A stretch of DNA of 64,000 nt, from assembly GCF_036417845.1 (NCBI RefSeq), contig NC_090012.1, positions 1,116,001-1,180,000 on the forward strand, written 5' to 3'. Source of the stretch: Apteryx mantelli (lineage: Eukaryota; Chordata; Aves; Apterygiformes; Apterygidae). Both the position numbers and the translations under genes were made by a program. The stretch's first letter is position 1, and the number at the start of each line of letters is the position of its first letter. This document shows, one piece after another, positions 9,633-21,280 of this stretch. The notes under the pieces were generated by a model that saw nothing but the letters and a program-made list of their open reading frames with translations, had not been told where the DNA came from and searched no databases.

Positions 9633-11954
9633 CCTGCCGCCGGGTCCCGGCTCGGCCGCCTCGCGCCTTCCCTCGGCCGCGGCCGCTTCAGCTCCGCATG
9701 GAGCGTCCCCTCCGGCGCCTGCAATGGGGCAAGGCGACGGCGCAGGTGACCGACGTGCCCAGCGATGGGGACCAGCCCCGGAGCCGGCCCGCGGACCCCC
9801 CTCTCCCGGCCCCGCTCACAGCTCTGTCCCCGTCGCTGGCTTCCTCGGGCGGCCGCAGGCTGGCACCGACCGCGACGGCACCTTCAGCTCAGTCTCCTGC
9901 AGAGGACGGGGTGCAAGGCTGGGGTCAGCGGTGCCCCGAGACCCCCCAGAGCATGGCTGGCTGGGACAGACCCCATCCTGCCCGGGGCAGAAACCTCTCC
10001 TCGGTGCAGGGCGTCTTCCCCAGCACCTGCATCCTCCCCGGTGCAGACCCCCCTCCTCCCCGGGCCCTGCGCTGCACCCGGGCCGGGCAGCCTGGACTCA
10101 CCGGGTGCCGGTCTCCCGCGAGCAGACCATGGCTTTGCTGCGTCTCTGCCCCGCAGCTGCACAGAGGGAGAGAGGGGGGAGGACGTGAGCCCCCGGGGCG
10201 GCCCAGGGAGCCCCTGGGCAGCGGGACATGGCGGCACGGCCAGGCGCATCGCCGCGCTGGCGTCCCGAGCCGACCCGCAGCGCCAGGTGCTCCGGGCACG
10301 GCTGCCCACGGACATCGGGGGGGCCGCGCGGGTGGCAAAGCCCCCCGAGACCCCGTCCCCAGCCCTTCCCGCAGCCGGGACGGGGGCGCGCTTCCCTCCT
10401 CCGAGCTCAGCGGAGCCGGATACAAACACGTCCCCCCGTGCCCCAAAACCCCTCCGGCAGGAACCGGCAAGGCCCAAAATAACCTCAGAGCTCCTTCCTG
10501 CCGGGAACAGCTCCGGAGCGCTGGAGGGGAAGTGTTTTTCCCAGAGCAGAGGCTTCCTCCCTCCCCGCCTCGCCTCCGAGGAGGAGGGGGCCCAGGCGTC
10601 CTGGCCCCTGCGCTTGAACCTCCCCTGCTAGGAGGGGACCCAGGCGTCCGGGCTCTCCCAGCCCTTTCGTTCCCAGCGCAGGGTGGCATTTCCTTCCCAC
10701 GCCGGGCGAGCGGGGCCGGTGCCGTAAAGGTCAGCGGCTCATATCTGGCATTCCCGAGCCGGGGGGGGCAAACGCCCCGCGCCGGCATTGCTGCCATTCC
10801 CCAGCGCCGAGCCGGGGCCGGGCGACGCGGCCCACGGCCACCGCGTGGGTGGGACCCGCCGGCCGCCCCCGGCCCGGGGTCCCCTCCGAGCCCGCCCGGC
10901 TCCGGCGGCGCCTCCCACGCGCCGGCGGCACAAGGAGCACCTTGTGCGGCTCCCGCGTCCCCCCCGCCGGGACAGGGGCCGGGGAATGCGGAGCATTTCG
11001 GAGACTCAGCACAAAACCCGCCGGACGGGGGTGGCGCGGGGCCGGCGGCAGCTCCCGGGGACAGGGGGTCGCAGCCCCTCTCCGGGCGCGCACGGAGCGG
11101 CCCCAGACCCCGTGTCAGCAGGGCCGGGGGGATGCACGTCCCCGCGGGGCCCCCGGGAGGGAACGAGAGCAAAAAGTCGTGATTTTCTTGGAAATCTCCC
11201 CATTTGCCTCCAAACAACCGTTTTCCTCCAGGCACTCTGGAAAAACTTCATCCCAAGCTCCAACATTTTTTTTTTTAATTTGTAAAAAAGCCTGGCTATT
11301 TCAGTGCAAATTAAAACGTCACCTGGAATTTTCCTGGGAATGTCCCAAAGCTCCCTGCAGCATGCCTGGAGGGAGGCCACAGCCAGGCACTTGAGGACGA
11401 GGTTTTGCCAGGCGGCCTGAGGCCACGGCGATGGGCCAGGGCGGAGGAGAGGCGATGCCGGCTGCTGCGGCCCCGATGGGGGGGCCGAGGGGATTCCCAC
11501 CATGCCTGGGCACCTGCTCGGGGGACCACGATCCACACAGGGTTGGGACAGAGCCGGCTGGGACCCCTCTGTCCCCAGTGTCCAAGCACTCCCGGGTCCG
11601 CCACGGATGCGGCGCTGGAGGACCCCAGGGTGTTCCCAGCCGAGCGGAGGTGCCGACCCCATGGGGTCCATGCCCAGGCTCGATCTCCCCGGGGAATTGC
11701 TGGTCCGAGCCACGCCCAAGCCAGCTCCCAGGTTATTTAGGGAGCTGGCACAAGATTTTGATTTCTGGCAGCAGCGCCAGCAAAAGCACCAAACCTGCCC
11801 GGCACGGGGCTGAGCGCCGGGCACAGGGCCTGGCAGAGCAAAGCCCTGCCTCGGAGAGGGGCCCGGCCGCAGCAGAGCAGACGGGGACCGGGATGGGTCT
11901 TGCAAACCCTCGCCCCAGGCCTGCCGTCGCCCCAGGTGTGGGCACCTGCCTTTG
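9633..11954. other. PRX 5' flank and spacer, no gene recognised
   Basis: GC-rich DNA upstream of the PRX ATG. The open frames here show no family similarity and shadow each other on both strands. Noncoding 5' exons and the promoter of PRX should lie here but I cannot place them. A distinct AT-rich patch at 11255-11345 (a T run, then TTTGTAAAAAAGC and AAATTAAAACGTC) stands out from its surroundings. Confidence 0.4.
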
Positions 11955-12650
11955 CACTTCACGGTCCCGCTGGGTGCATGGTGCACCCCAACACCACTGG
12001 GCACCGGCCCTTGCGCTTTGCAACCCCTCCGTGTGCATGGTGCATGGTGCATGGGTGCATGGTGCACCCCAACACCGCTGGGCACCGGCCCTTGCGCTTT
12101 GCAGCCCCTCTGTGTGCATAGTGCATGGTGCATGGGTGCATGGTGCACCCCAACACCGCTGGGCACCGGCCCTTGCGCTTTGCAGCCCCTCCGTGTGCAT
12201 AGTGCATGGTGCATGGGTGCATGGTGCACCCCAACACCGCTGGGCACCGGCCCTTGCGCTTTGCAACCCCTCTGTGTGCATAGTGCATGGTGCATGGTGC
12301 ACCCCAACACCGCCGGGCACCGGCCTTTGCGCTTTGCAACCCCTCCGTGTGCATAGTGCATGGTGCATGGTGCACCCCAACACCACCGGGCACCAGCCTT
12401 TGCGCTTTGCAACCCCTCCGTGTGCATGGTGCATGGTGCATGGTGCACCCCAACACCGCTGGGCACCGGCCTTTGCGCTTTGCAACCCCTCCGTGTGCAT
12501 AGTGCATGGTGCATGGTGCACCCCAACACCGCTGGGCACCGGCCTTTGCGCTTTGCAACCCCTCCGTGTGCATGGGTGCATGGTGCACCCCATCCCCAGC
12601 ACTGCCAGGCACCTGCCTTTGCGCTTTGCAATGCAGCCAGATGCACCCCA
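11955..12650. repeat. Minisatellite, ~73-83 bp unit
   Basis: About nine copies of a unit containing GTGCACCCCAACACCGCTGG, GGCACCGGCC, TTTGCGCTTTGCAACCCCTC and CGTGTGCATAGTGCATGG. Unit length varies through extra copies of a GCATGGT sub-repeat. All long open frames over this stretch are repeat artefacts. Confidence 0.9.
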
Positions 12651-15184
12651 GCCCCCAGTGCCACCCTCCTCGCGAGGGTCCAGCCCCGAAGCCGCCGCGC
12701 TGCGGGAAGGGGGCCCGGTGTGCGGGGTGGCCATGCCCGCGGCCCCCAGAGACGGGGTCCTTACCTCCGTCCGAGCCGCACTCCACTCTCTGCCGTGCCC
12801 CAGCCCAGTCCAGCGACCCGACGGTGAGGGTCGGTGGGGAAAAGGGTCTGGGGAGCGGGGCAGGGGGCCGCTAGCCCCGCGCCGCGGGGGGCAGGCGCTC
12901 CCCGGCCATTGGCTGCGGGCGCAGGCACGGGTGCGCGTGGGACCCTGCGTGCGGGAGGGTGTCGCGGCCGGCCCTGGCAGGACGCCCGCTGGCCTGGCGC
13001 CCCGTCAAGAGCCGCTCGCCGTGCAGGAACTGGGCGGGCGGGAGGAGGCCGGGCCGGGGCACCGGCTCGCTGCCAGGGAGAAACTGCTGAGCGCAAACAG
13101 CCGGGGCCTGGAAACGGCCCCCCGGGCCTGCAAAGCAGGCGCCTCCCGGCCCAGCCACACTCCGGCACGTGCATGGCGAGCTGGGATCGGGGAGCAGCCC
13201 CCGGCAGGGGTGCACGGCGAGCCGGGATCAGGAAACATCCCTGCACATCGTCGCATGCCGAAGCCTCAGCACTGAGCCCCCAACCCTGCAGCGGGGACGT
13301 GCAGGGTGCAGGAGACACCTCCTCATCCCAGCACTTGCAGGGCTGCGGAGGACTCGTGTGAGGTGGGGGGAACTGGGCTGGACTGGTCTGGGGTGGGGGG
13401 AACAGGGTGGGTGGGTCTGGGGTGGGGGGAACTGGAGCGGAGCTCCCTGCTCTGCCACCGACCGCCCCGGTGGCCTTGGTCACCTCACCTCGCCCGCTCT
13501 GGCACTGAGCCCGGCCCCGCGCGCACGGCGCTGCACAGAGCGGAGCTGTGCCAGGGCCCCGCCGGGGCCGCACGGCTTTTGCTCTTGCACAAGCAGCCGT
13601 GCGAGGTGCCAGCCCCCGTTTGGGGGTGCCGGGGCCGCGGTGGCCGGCGAGGGCTCTCCCGGGCTCTCCGTGCGCGGAGCGGCAGGAAGCGTGTGGGCTC
13701 AGCTGGTATTTTTAGCACTTTGGCGAAGAGGAAGCTCGAGCGTGGTCAGCCCTGCGGCGCGGGGAAAACCAGGCTCCAGGTCCCGCTCGGGGACCCTGGG
13801 GCCGCCTGCACCGCCACTGCTGGGAAGGGTCAGGGCCAAGGGCAGCCCAGCGCAGCCAGGGGCTCCGGGTGGCAGATTCCTGGCCTTGTCCTGCGCTCGG
13901 GGCATCGAGGGAGGAGATGGCTCCCTGCGCCGGCCGGCTCACCTGCATCTCCGTGCACCGGCCGGCTCGGCTGCAGCCCCGTGCGCTGGGCTTGCTTTTG
14001 TCTGCATGCACGGGGCTCGTTCGCGTCCCCTCGTGCACGGGGCTCGTTCGTGTCCCCTGTTCATGGGGCTCAGTCGCGTCCCCAGCCGGAGCCCGGCTGC
14101 CCCCAGCCCCTCTGCACTGGTGCAGGAATTATCCCTTGGACATTTCCCGCAGGGCTGAAAACAGGAGCCTCCCTGCACGGGCTGGGGTGCAGTGGCCGCG
14201 CGTGCCTCGTGCCCCTGACCGCTCCGGGCCAGGGGGACACGGACGCTGCCCGGCCGCCCCGGCGAAGGCAGGAGCGGAGCGGAGCTGATTTTGCACCGCG
14301 GCCCCGGGAAGCCCGTCCTGACCCGTCCCAGGGAGCCCGGTGACGTGGCCGGAGGGAGAGGTCGAGCCCTGGGAGGGGACATGGTCGCGGCGCTGTAAAC
14401 ACAGGACATCCTGCTCACCGCCAGCGTCCGCCGGCAGACGGCCGGGTGCAGGCCCCTTCCGGCACGAGGACGCCAGGAGCCGGACGGAGCTCGGAGCAGC
14501 CCCAGGACCCGCGTGGGACCCCCGGGACCAGCCAGCCCAATGCAAAACGTGGAGTCCAGGGCATCCGGGGAAGGAGGCGCGAGCGCGGGAGCCAGGACGC
14601 CTGGGTCCCCGGAGCCTGGAAATGTGATTAGTCTGCCATTCCCGCAACTGGGGGGGGGGGGGGGGGGGGGCCGGAGCGCCGGGGAAAAGGCGCAAGGCGA
14701 GCACAAAACCACCTCTCGGAGGCAAGTGCCTGGGCGCGAGGGCTCGCGCGCGGCACCGGCGCACACAGGGCCCTTGAGCGCTGCAGAAAGCGGCGATTCA
14801 TCCCCGGGCGCCGCGGCGGCGCGTGGGCTGGGCAGGGAATTCGGGAGCAGGCGTGGGCCCAGCCGGCCCGGCGCCCGGCCCGCGGGAGCGCGCACACGTG
14901 CAGCGAGCTGGCGTCAGGCCTCTGCCGCGCGCGCGGGAGCCCCCCGAGCGCCCCGGAGCGGAGCCGCGCACTGACCTGCCCAGAGCAGCCCCCGCCGGCC
15001 CCGTGCCGAGACCCCGGTCCGACCCGGAGCCGCTTCCCCCCCCAGCCCCTCCCAGCCCCGCTGCACCCGCTGCTAATCACCTCCTCTGCTAATTGCATCC
15101 TCGTCAGCAGCCCAGCTGAGCCCTGGGAGATCCCGGGGGCGGCCGGCTGGGACACATCCCCGTCCCCGCTGGGGAGCCCTGAAG
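12651..15184. other. Spacer, no gene recognised
   Basis: GC-rich sequence between minisatellites. It has short imperfect repeats (GGTGGGGGGAACTGG near 13360-13435; CACGGGGCTCGTTCG near 14020-14060) and a run of 21 G at 14650-14670. No exon with family similarity was seen on either strand. Confidence 0.4.
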
Positions 15185-15189
15185 GGGTC

Positions 15190-15545
15190 CCGCTGGGCAC
15201 CCGGGGGTCCTGCACCCCCAAACGGGGCTGAGCATGTGGGGGTCCTGCATGGCTCCAAATGGGGCTGTGCCTGGGGGTCCTGCACCCCCAAACGGGGCTG
15301 AGCATGTGGGGGTCCTGCATGGCTCCAAATGGGGCTGTGCCTGGGGGTCCTGCACCCCCAAATGGGGCTGAGCATGTGGGGGTCCTGCATGGCTCCAAAT
15401 GGGGCTGTGCCTGGGGGTCCTGCACCCCCAAATGGGGCTGAGCATGTGGGGGTCCTGCATGGCTCCAAATGGGGCTGTGCCTGGGGGTCCTGCACCCCCA
15501 AACAGGGCTGTGCCTGGGAGTCCTGCACCCCCAAATGGAGCTGGG
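15190..15545. repeat. Minisatellite, 70 bp unit, nearly homogeneous
   Basis: Four to five copies of a 70-base unit containing GGGGGTCCTGCACCCCCAAA, GGGGCTGAGCATGTG and TGCATGGCTCCAAATGGGGC. Copies differ at one or two bases, so the array is young or gene-converted. Confidence 0.9.
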
Positions 15546-16036
15546 CACCCAGGGGTCCGGCACGGTCCTGTGCCGAGGGGTCCCGCAGGGCTCGAGACAC
15601 CCCGAGCGGCGGTGGCGGCTCCAGGGTGGCGGCTCCGGAGCCGCTCCGGGCGCGGGCGGGTGCCGGCGGCCGCGGTGCCATCATTCCTCGGGGCTGTGTC
15701 ACTTCCTCCCCGGCCGCGCTCCGGCTGCTGGCGCCGGGCCCGGGGCCCGCAGCCGCCCCTTGCCGCCCGGCCCGGCCCGGCCCCTCTTGTGCCCCAGCCC
15801 AGCCCGGCCCGGCCGCGGCTCCGGGGCCGGCTTCCGCCTTCCCCTTCCCATTCCCAAGCTTGGCCGGAGCGGCGCGGACGCTGCCGGTGCAAAGCACCGT
15901 GCCGGCAGGCTGCCGAGCCGGGGCCGGACTCTGCCCCGCGGCCGGGATGGCCAGCTCCCTGTGGGGCAGCATCGTGGGGCCTGCACGGCTGTGGGGCAGC
16001 CATGGGGCGGCCGTGGGGCAGAGCGGCAGCGAGGCG

Positions 16037-16049
16037 GCTGACTCAGCAC
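16037..16049. promoter_or_regulatory. MARE/ARE-like site
   Basis: GGCTGACTCAGCA matches the 13-base Maf recognition element TGCTGACTCAGCA at 12 positions and contains a full antioxidant-response core. It lies about 1.1 kb past the SERTAD1 stop; the target gene is unknown. Confidence 0.4.
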
Positions 16050-16239
16050 CAGGAAGCCGGGCTCGGCTCCGCGGGCTGCCGTCGGCCTGAATCACTTCCC
16101 GTCCCGCTGCCACCAGGCCGGGGCTGAGCCTGCAGAGCCCCGGTGCCCATCCGCGTCCCCCCCGTGGGCAGGGGGCCCAGGCGTCCGGGGGCAGAACCCC
16201 CCGCGCAGGGACGGGGACGGCGCTGCAGGTGCGGGATCA

Positions 16240-16390
16240 GGCTGTGCAACGGCATGTCCCTGCATCCCATGGCACGTTCCTGCATCCCACGGTACGTCCC
16301 TGCATCCCACAGGACATCCCTGCATCCCGTGGCACATCCCCGCATCCCATGGCACATCCCCGCATCCCATGGCACATCCCCGCATCTGGA
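16240..16390. repeat. Minisatellite, ~18 bp unit
   Basis: About eight copies of CATCCCATGGCACATCCC with variants. Confidence 0.8.
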
Positions 16391-16684
16391 TGCAGCCAGG
16401 GACCAGGACACGGGGAGGCCGCGGCAGTGCACAGACGCAGGAGGCAGCCCAGCACGGTTCCGGTATATATTATCCTTGTTTCCAAGCAGTGCAGTTCACG
16501 GCAGCGTGCCCGGAGCTCCGGAGACGCCGGCCCCAGCTGCTGGGCCCTGAGCCCCAGCCAACGTCCCCGCGGGGTCCCCAAGGCAGCTGTGGGTCCCAAA
16601 CCGTTGCCCTGGGCAGGGGTGACGGTGCCCCCTGTGTCCGCTTGCTTTATAACCGTCCCCGGCTCCGGCATCGCCGGCAGCTCC

Positions 16685-16930
16685 TGCAGCCCCGCGCCCA
16701 TGAGGAGCTCGGCACCGCGCGGAGCAGCCCAGCACCGCGCAGGGAGCCCAGCGCCAGAGCCCGGCACTGCATGGAGCCCAGCACCATGCAGAGCAGCCCG
16801 GCATGGCATGGAGCAGCCTGGCACCAGAGCCCGGCACTGCACGGAGCAGCCTGGCACTGCACGGAGCCCAGCACCACGTGCAGCAGCCCAGCACCGCACG
16901 GAGCAGCCCAGCACCACATGCAGCAGCCCC
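16685..16930. repeat. Minisatellite, ~20-24 bp unit
   Basis: Degenerate copies of GGAGCAGCCCAGCACCGCGC and GCCCGGCACTGCATGGAG, in the expected 3'UTR or flank of SERTAD1. Confidence 0.7.
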
Positions 16931-17157
16931 CAGCCTCTCCGCAGCATCCCAGGGCTGCAGCCGGGGGTCCCGGCCCCCCGGGGGGAGGCAGCAGGATCGG
17001 AGCCCCGGCTCCGCGGCAGCGCAGTGCGCCGGGCTGGGGCCGTGCACGGTGCATCGTCCCGGTGCGCGCTGGCCGTGCGCTGCCGCGCGGCCCAGGCAAA
17101 AGTCCAGAATAAGTTAAAACGGCGGCTCGCCAAGGCGCCTCGGGGCGCCGGGGCCCC

Positions 17158-17919
17158 TCAGAGCGCGTGGGTGCCCACCAGCACGTCCATCAGGTAGTCC
17201 AAGTCGTCCATGTCCAGCCGGCCCCCGTCCTCGCCCTCCTCGTCCGCCCCGGAGAAGGCTTTGAAGCCGGCCAGGCTGGTGGGGGACCAGACGTCGCAGT
17301 CGTACATGGAGGTGTCGATGTCCTCGAAGATGCCCTCCAGGCTGTCCTCCAGCAGCGAGCCGCTGGAGCCGAGCAGCTCCAGGGAGCCGAAGAAGGGGTG
17401 CGGGGGCCGCGCGGCGTCCGGCCGGCCCCCCGGCTCCGGCGCCCCGTCCCGCAGCCCCGCCGGCGCCTCGTCCTCGGGCTGCGCGGGCCCCGGGGTGCCG
17501 CCGCCGCCGCCGAGCGCCTCCGCGCCCTCCAGCGCGCCCGAGAGCGGAGCGTCCCAGCTGGAGAGCAGCAGCTCGTCCTCGGGCGCCGGGAGCCGGTTGC
17601 CGCCGTCCCTGCAGTCCGGAGCGGAGGCGGCGCCGGGGCCGGCCGGGGGCTCGGGGCCGGCAGGGGGGCAGCCGGGGGGCAGCGGCCCCTCGGCCTCCGC
17701 CGGCATCTGGTCCTGGATGCGCCGGAGGGTGTTGGCCACCAGGACGAGGTAGCGCAGGTTGGGCTCCACGTGCCGCAGGCTCTGGTGCAGCTTCAGCATG
17801 GAGATGTTGAAGAGGGAGTCGGAGGGGGCGGCGGGGGCCGGGGCCGCCCCGGCGGCGGGTGCCGCCGGCTCCTCGGCCTCCATCTCGCCATGCTTCCGCT
17901 TCACGCCCTTGGCCAGCAT
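17158..17919 (-). CDS. SERTAD1: SERTAD1, SERTA domain-containing protein 1
   Basis: A single coding exon, 253 residues (human 236). The start MLAKGVKRKHGEMEAEEP has the family's basic KRKH cyclin-A-binding-type motif. The SERTA domain (about residues 35-80) is clear: LFNISMLKLHQSLRHVEP and LRYLVLVANTLRRIQ. The acidic C-terminus has FEDIDTSMYDCDVWSP and LDYLMDVLVGTHAL, which match SERTAD1 rather than SERTAD3 or SERTAD2 (human SERTAD1: LDYLMDVLVGTQAL). An acceptor CTCCCGCAG lies four bases before the ATG, so the 5'UTR comes mostly from an upstream exon. SERTAD1 is known to bind CDK4 and to contact E2F1/DP1 and PHD-bromodomain proteins as a transcription co-regulator. The middle is a Gly/Pro/Ala-rich linker that carries the extra length. 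Confidence 0.88.
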   Translation of the reverse strand: MLAKGVKRKHGEMEAEEPAAPAAGAAPAPAAPSDSLFNISMLKLHQSLRHVEPNLRYLVLVANTLRRIQDQMPAEAEGPLPPGCPPAGPEPPAGPGAASAPDCRDGGNRLPAPEDELLLSSWDAPLSGALEGAEALGGGGGTPGPAQPEDEAPAGLRDGAPEPGGRPDAARPPHPFFGSLELLGSSGSLLEDSLEGIFEDIDTSMYDCDVWSPTSLAGFKAFSGADEEGEDGGRLDMDDLDYLMDVLVGTHAL

Positions 17920-18115
17920 GGATCTGCGGGAGCAAGGGGGCCGGGGGTGAGCGCGGCCGGCCCGGACGCCTGGGCCCCCGGGAGGGCTCGGCGGCGGGGC
18001 GGCATGGCCGGGGCGGAGGGATGCTTGCGGCGGGGCGGCCCCCCGGCCGTGCCGGGTGGCACGAGGGTGTTTTTCGGTGGCGGAGCTGCGGGGACGGCGC
18101 TCTGCGCTGCACGTA

Positions 18116-18180
18116 CCGGCAGTTGTCTTGGTGACACCACCCCCTCTGTGCGCACGTTAGTCACTACGAGCCGTTTCGGC
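18116..18180 (-). other. Possible noncoding 5' exon of SERTAD1
   Basis: On the minus strand ...CAACTGCCG is followed by GTACGTGC, a good donor, about 190 bases upstream of the acceptor at 17924. The upstream limit is a guess. Other donors further up are possible. Confidence 0.25.
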
Positions 18181-18589
18181 AGCGCTGCCTGCAGCGGGGA
18201 GCTGGCTCGGGCCGGCCCCTGGAGGGGGCCCAGGCGTCCTGGCCCGCCTCTGCCCCAGGCAGGGACCCCCCAGCTCCGGGGGTGACCATCACTGTGGCAC
18301 CGAGCATCCTGCCACCGGCACTGAGCCCGGCCCCACGTGTTCCTTCAGGGGTCCCCAGCAGGGACGTGTCCCAGGTTGCCACCGGCCAGAGAGCCCCGAA
18401 GGGCCCTGGTGCAGCCCCCCGGGGTGCTGCTGCCTCCCAAAAGCTCCCCCGGGCACAGGGGGGGTCTCCGTAGGATGGCACCTTCGCTCCTGCCCCCCAG
18501 CTGAGCGCCTGGGGGGAGCATGGCACCCGCTCCAAGCCCTCGGCCTTCACCCCGGTGCCGGCTCTTGGAAAGGGGCAGCTCGGCTGGCT

Positions 18590-19160
18590 GGGCACCCCCC
18601 GCCTCGCACCCCCCCTGCAAACCGGGGATGCCCCAGGAAACAGGGGCGACTCCTGCAAACTGGGGATTCCCCCCCCCCCATGCAGACCAGGGATCCCTAC
18701 GGCAAACTGGGGACCCTTGCCATGCAAACTGGGGACAACCCCCATGCAAACTGGGGACCCCTAAGGCAAACTGGGGACCCCCTGCCATGCAACCTGGGGA
18801 TTCCCCCTAATGCAAACTAGAGACCCCTAGGGCAAACTGGGGACCCCCTGCCATGCAACCTGGGGATTCCCCCTCATGCAAACTGGGGACCCCTACAGCA
18901 AACTGGGGACAACCTCCATGCAAACTGGGGACCCCTACAGCAAACTGGGAACAACCCCCATGCAAACGGGGGAACCCCTGCCATGCAACCTGGGGATTCC
19001 CCCCTCCCCTTGCAGACCTCGGACCCCTAGAGTGAACCAGAGACAACCCCCTGCAAACCGGGGATCCCCTCTCAGGCACCCCGGGGACCCCTGCACGTGC
19101 CAGGGAAAGCCCCCCCGTTTGCAGCCCGGGGATTCCTCCTTGCAAACGTGGGACCCCCCC
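18590..19160. repeat. Minisatellite, ~18-20 bp unit
   Basis: About 25 degenerate copies of GCAAACTGGGGACCCCTA / CATGCAACCTGGGGATTCCC. It is purine-rich on the plus strand. Confidence 0.85.
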
Positions 19161-19519
19161 CCGCCAACCGGGGACCCTCTCCCTTGCAAAACGCGGGCAC
19201 CGCCGCTTGCAAAGGGTCCCTCGCCCCACGCGAGCCCGGGGGCGCCCCCCCGCCGCTCCCGTACCACCGCACGGGGAAGCCCGGCCCCGCCGTACCGGGG
19301 CGCCAGGCCGGGGGCCGGCGCGCAGCCCCCGGTGCCCCTCCGCCCCGCGGGCAGAGGCAGCCGTGGGGGCGGGTGAGTCACGCAGCGGCGGCGGCCCGGA
19401 GCCTCCGCCCCTTCCCCGGTGAGTCACCGTGGCCGGGCGCCCATGGCCGGACCCTCCGCCGCCCGCCGGGCCCCCCCGGCCGGCGCGCGCCCCGGGCCCC
19501 GGCGCGCGGGGACCCCCGG

Positions 19520-19866
19520 GGACCCTCATTTACATACCCGGCTCCTCAGGGGCCAATCAGCGGGGTCTGGAACGCGGCGCGCAGCCAATCAGGAGCCGGC
19601 ATCCCCCACCCCCTCCCCTCGCCGTCTCCGCCAGCCGACTCGGCCACCCGAGAATTGCTACATCTGCCCGCCCGGCGCAGGCCACGCCCCGACGACCGCC
19701 TGGGCGGGGCCAGAGGCCTCGCGGCCAATCAGCGGGGGAGGAAGGGAGGCTCATCTGCATACGAGAGGAGCGGGGCGGAAGCGGGGATTAACGTCGCCGT
19801 CGGGGCGGGGGAGGCCCGGCCGGGCTCGCGTTTGATTGGCTGCGGCGCGAGGGCCTCATTTGCATA
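19520..19866. promoter_or_regulatory. CpG-rich promoter-like segment with repeated CCAAT and octamer-like boxes
   Basis: CCAATCAG or CCAATC occurs at 19553, 19585 and 19735, with an inverted ATTGG at 19835. CTCATTTACATAC (19525), CTCATCTGCATAC (19751) and CTCATTTGCATAC (19855) are three versions of one 13-base motif, the last containing a perfect octamer ATTTGCAT. This pairing is typical of NF-Y plus Oct-factor promoters. The nearest gene downstream on the minus strand is SERTAD1; no plus-strand gene starts nearby. Confidence 0.55.
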
Positions 19867-21274
19867 CGGAGGGCGGACGTGAGCGACTCAGCCTGGGCGC
19901 GGGGGAGGCGCGGGCGCTCGCGTGCGATGAGTTTGCGGGTGCTCAGCCGGGGCGGGCGTGGGCCGGGCTCGCTCTCAGCCCCGCGGCTCCCAGCCCGGGC
20001 ACCGGCCCCTGCAGCCGGCCGTTCCCTCCCCAAAGCAGCAGCAGGAGGCAGTTGCACCTGGCCTAGACCCCGGTGCATCCACGTAGCCTCTTCCTGCCCC
20101 CGTGGGAGCCCACCCGGCCCTGCGTCCCATTCCTGGCCCCTCGGGAGGCAGCGCAGCTGTGTGGGCAGAGCTCCAGCCTGCAGGAGCCGGGGGAAAGCCA
20201 AGAGCCCAGATGACTTAGAGGAAAGCGAAACAGCGTCGCTTCCACTCAGAAGTGAAACTGCGAGTCGGCACCCCGACTTGGGGGTCCCCGAGCCCCGCTG
20301 CCACTGCACCCGCCTGGGCCCTGCTCAGCTCCGCGCTTCACACCCTGCTCCCTTCGCACCGCTGGTTTCCGGGGAGCTGCCCCAGCCAGACCGGGGATCC
20401 CCGGCGCCGGGTGCGGAGCGCACTGCGAGCCACCGCTGCACCTGGCAGCACGGACAGGGCACAGACACAGCCCGGCCGGCAGGACGGAGCCGGGGCCGGG
20501 CGGAGGGCGGCAAAGGACGTGACCTCCACGGGACACGTGCCCGGCAGGGGTGCACGCACGCGCCAGCCCCAGACACACACGTGTGCCTGCTGCCTTCATC
20601 ACCCGGGGCCGTGCCGGGTTATCTCTGCCCCAGTGGCCGCGGCTGCAAACCGCCCCCGGCACGTCCAAGGGTCGGCGGCAGGCAGGCCCCGGTGCCGCGG
20701 TGCAAAATGCAGCAACATGGGGCTGGTGGTGCAAAACACACCGGTGGTGCGAAATGCAGCAACACGGGGCCGGCAGTGCAAAATGCACCGGTGGAGCAAA
20801 ACGCAGCGATGTGGAGCTGGTGGTACAAAACGCCCCGGTGGTGCAAAACGCAGCAGCGCAGGACTGGCGGACACGGGCACCGCTTGCTCGGCCATGGGAG
20901 GCAGGAGGGGAGGGACGGCCCCGGCCCTGGCCCCGGCACTGGGGCATCTTCCCACACCGCTCCGACAGGCCCGACCCGTTCTGCCGGGGCCGGCGCGGTA
21001 TCGGAGCTGACTCACGGGGCAGGAGGCGGCTCGTCCCGCCGGGGCGCGCGCCCGTGGTGCCCGGCACGCGCCAGGGCCGAGGGGCTCCGCAGCGACATCC
21101 GCTCCAGAGATGCAACGACGGAAAATGCCGGGGGGGGGGTGTTAATGGGGTGCAGCGGGGGGCAGAGCCCCGGCCGCATCCAGCCTCCGGGCACGGCTCC
21201 GGTTCTGGCCCCGACCTGCTCCCTGCAGCCGTGTTAACAGAGGGTCGGGCCGGGTCTGAGAAAAATAGCGACTC
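19867..21274. other. Spacer between promoter-like segment and BLVRB 3' end; possible site of a lost SERTAD3
   Basis: Human has SERTAD3 here. I searched the frames for a KRKH start or a SERTA core and found neither. A short minisatellite (20695-20865) lies inside. Confidence 0.4.
20695..20865. repeat. Minisatellite, ~35 bp unit
   Basis: About five copies of GGTGCAAAACGCAGCAACAT followed by GGGGCTGGT, with variants. Confidence 0.75.
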
Positions 21275-21280
21275 TTTACT
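21275..21280 (-). terminator. Possible BLVRB poly(A) signal, AGTAAA variant
   Basis: TTTACT on plus reads AGTAAA on minus, 57 bases past the BLVRB stop. No canonical AATAAA was seen in the near flank. Confidence 0.35.

Noticed and set aside
11733-12786. Several 250-550-codon frames on both strands
   Set aside because: Translations of the 73-83 bp tandem repeat in different frames.
14650-14670. 21-G run as a functional element
   Set aside because: Probably a simple homopolymer of uncertain true length; no associated feature.
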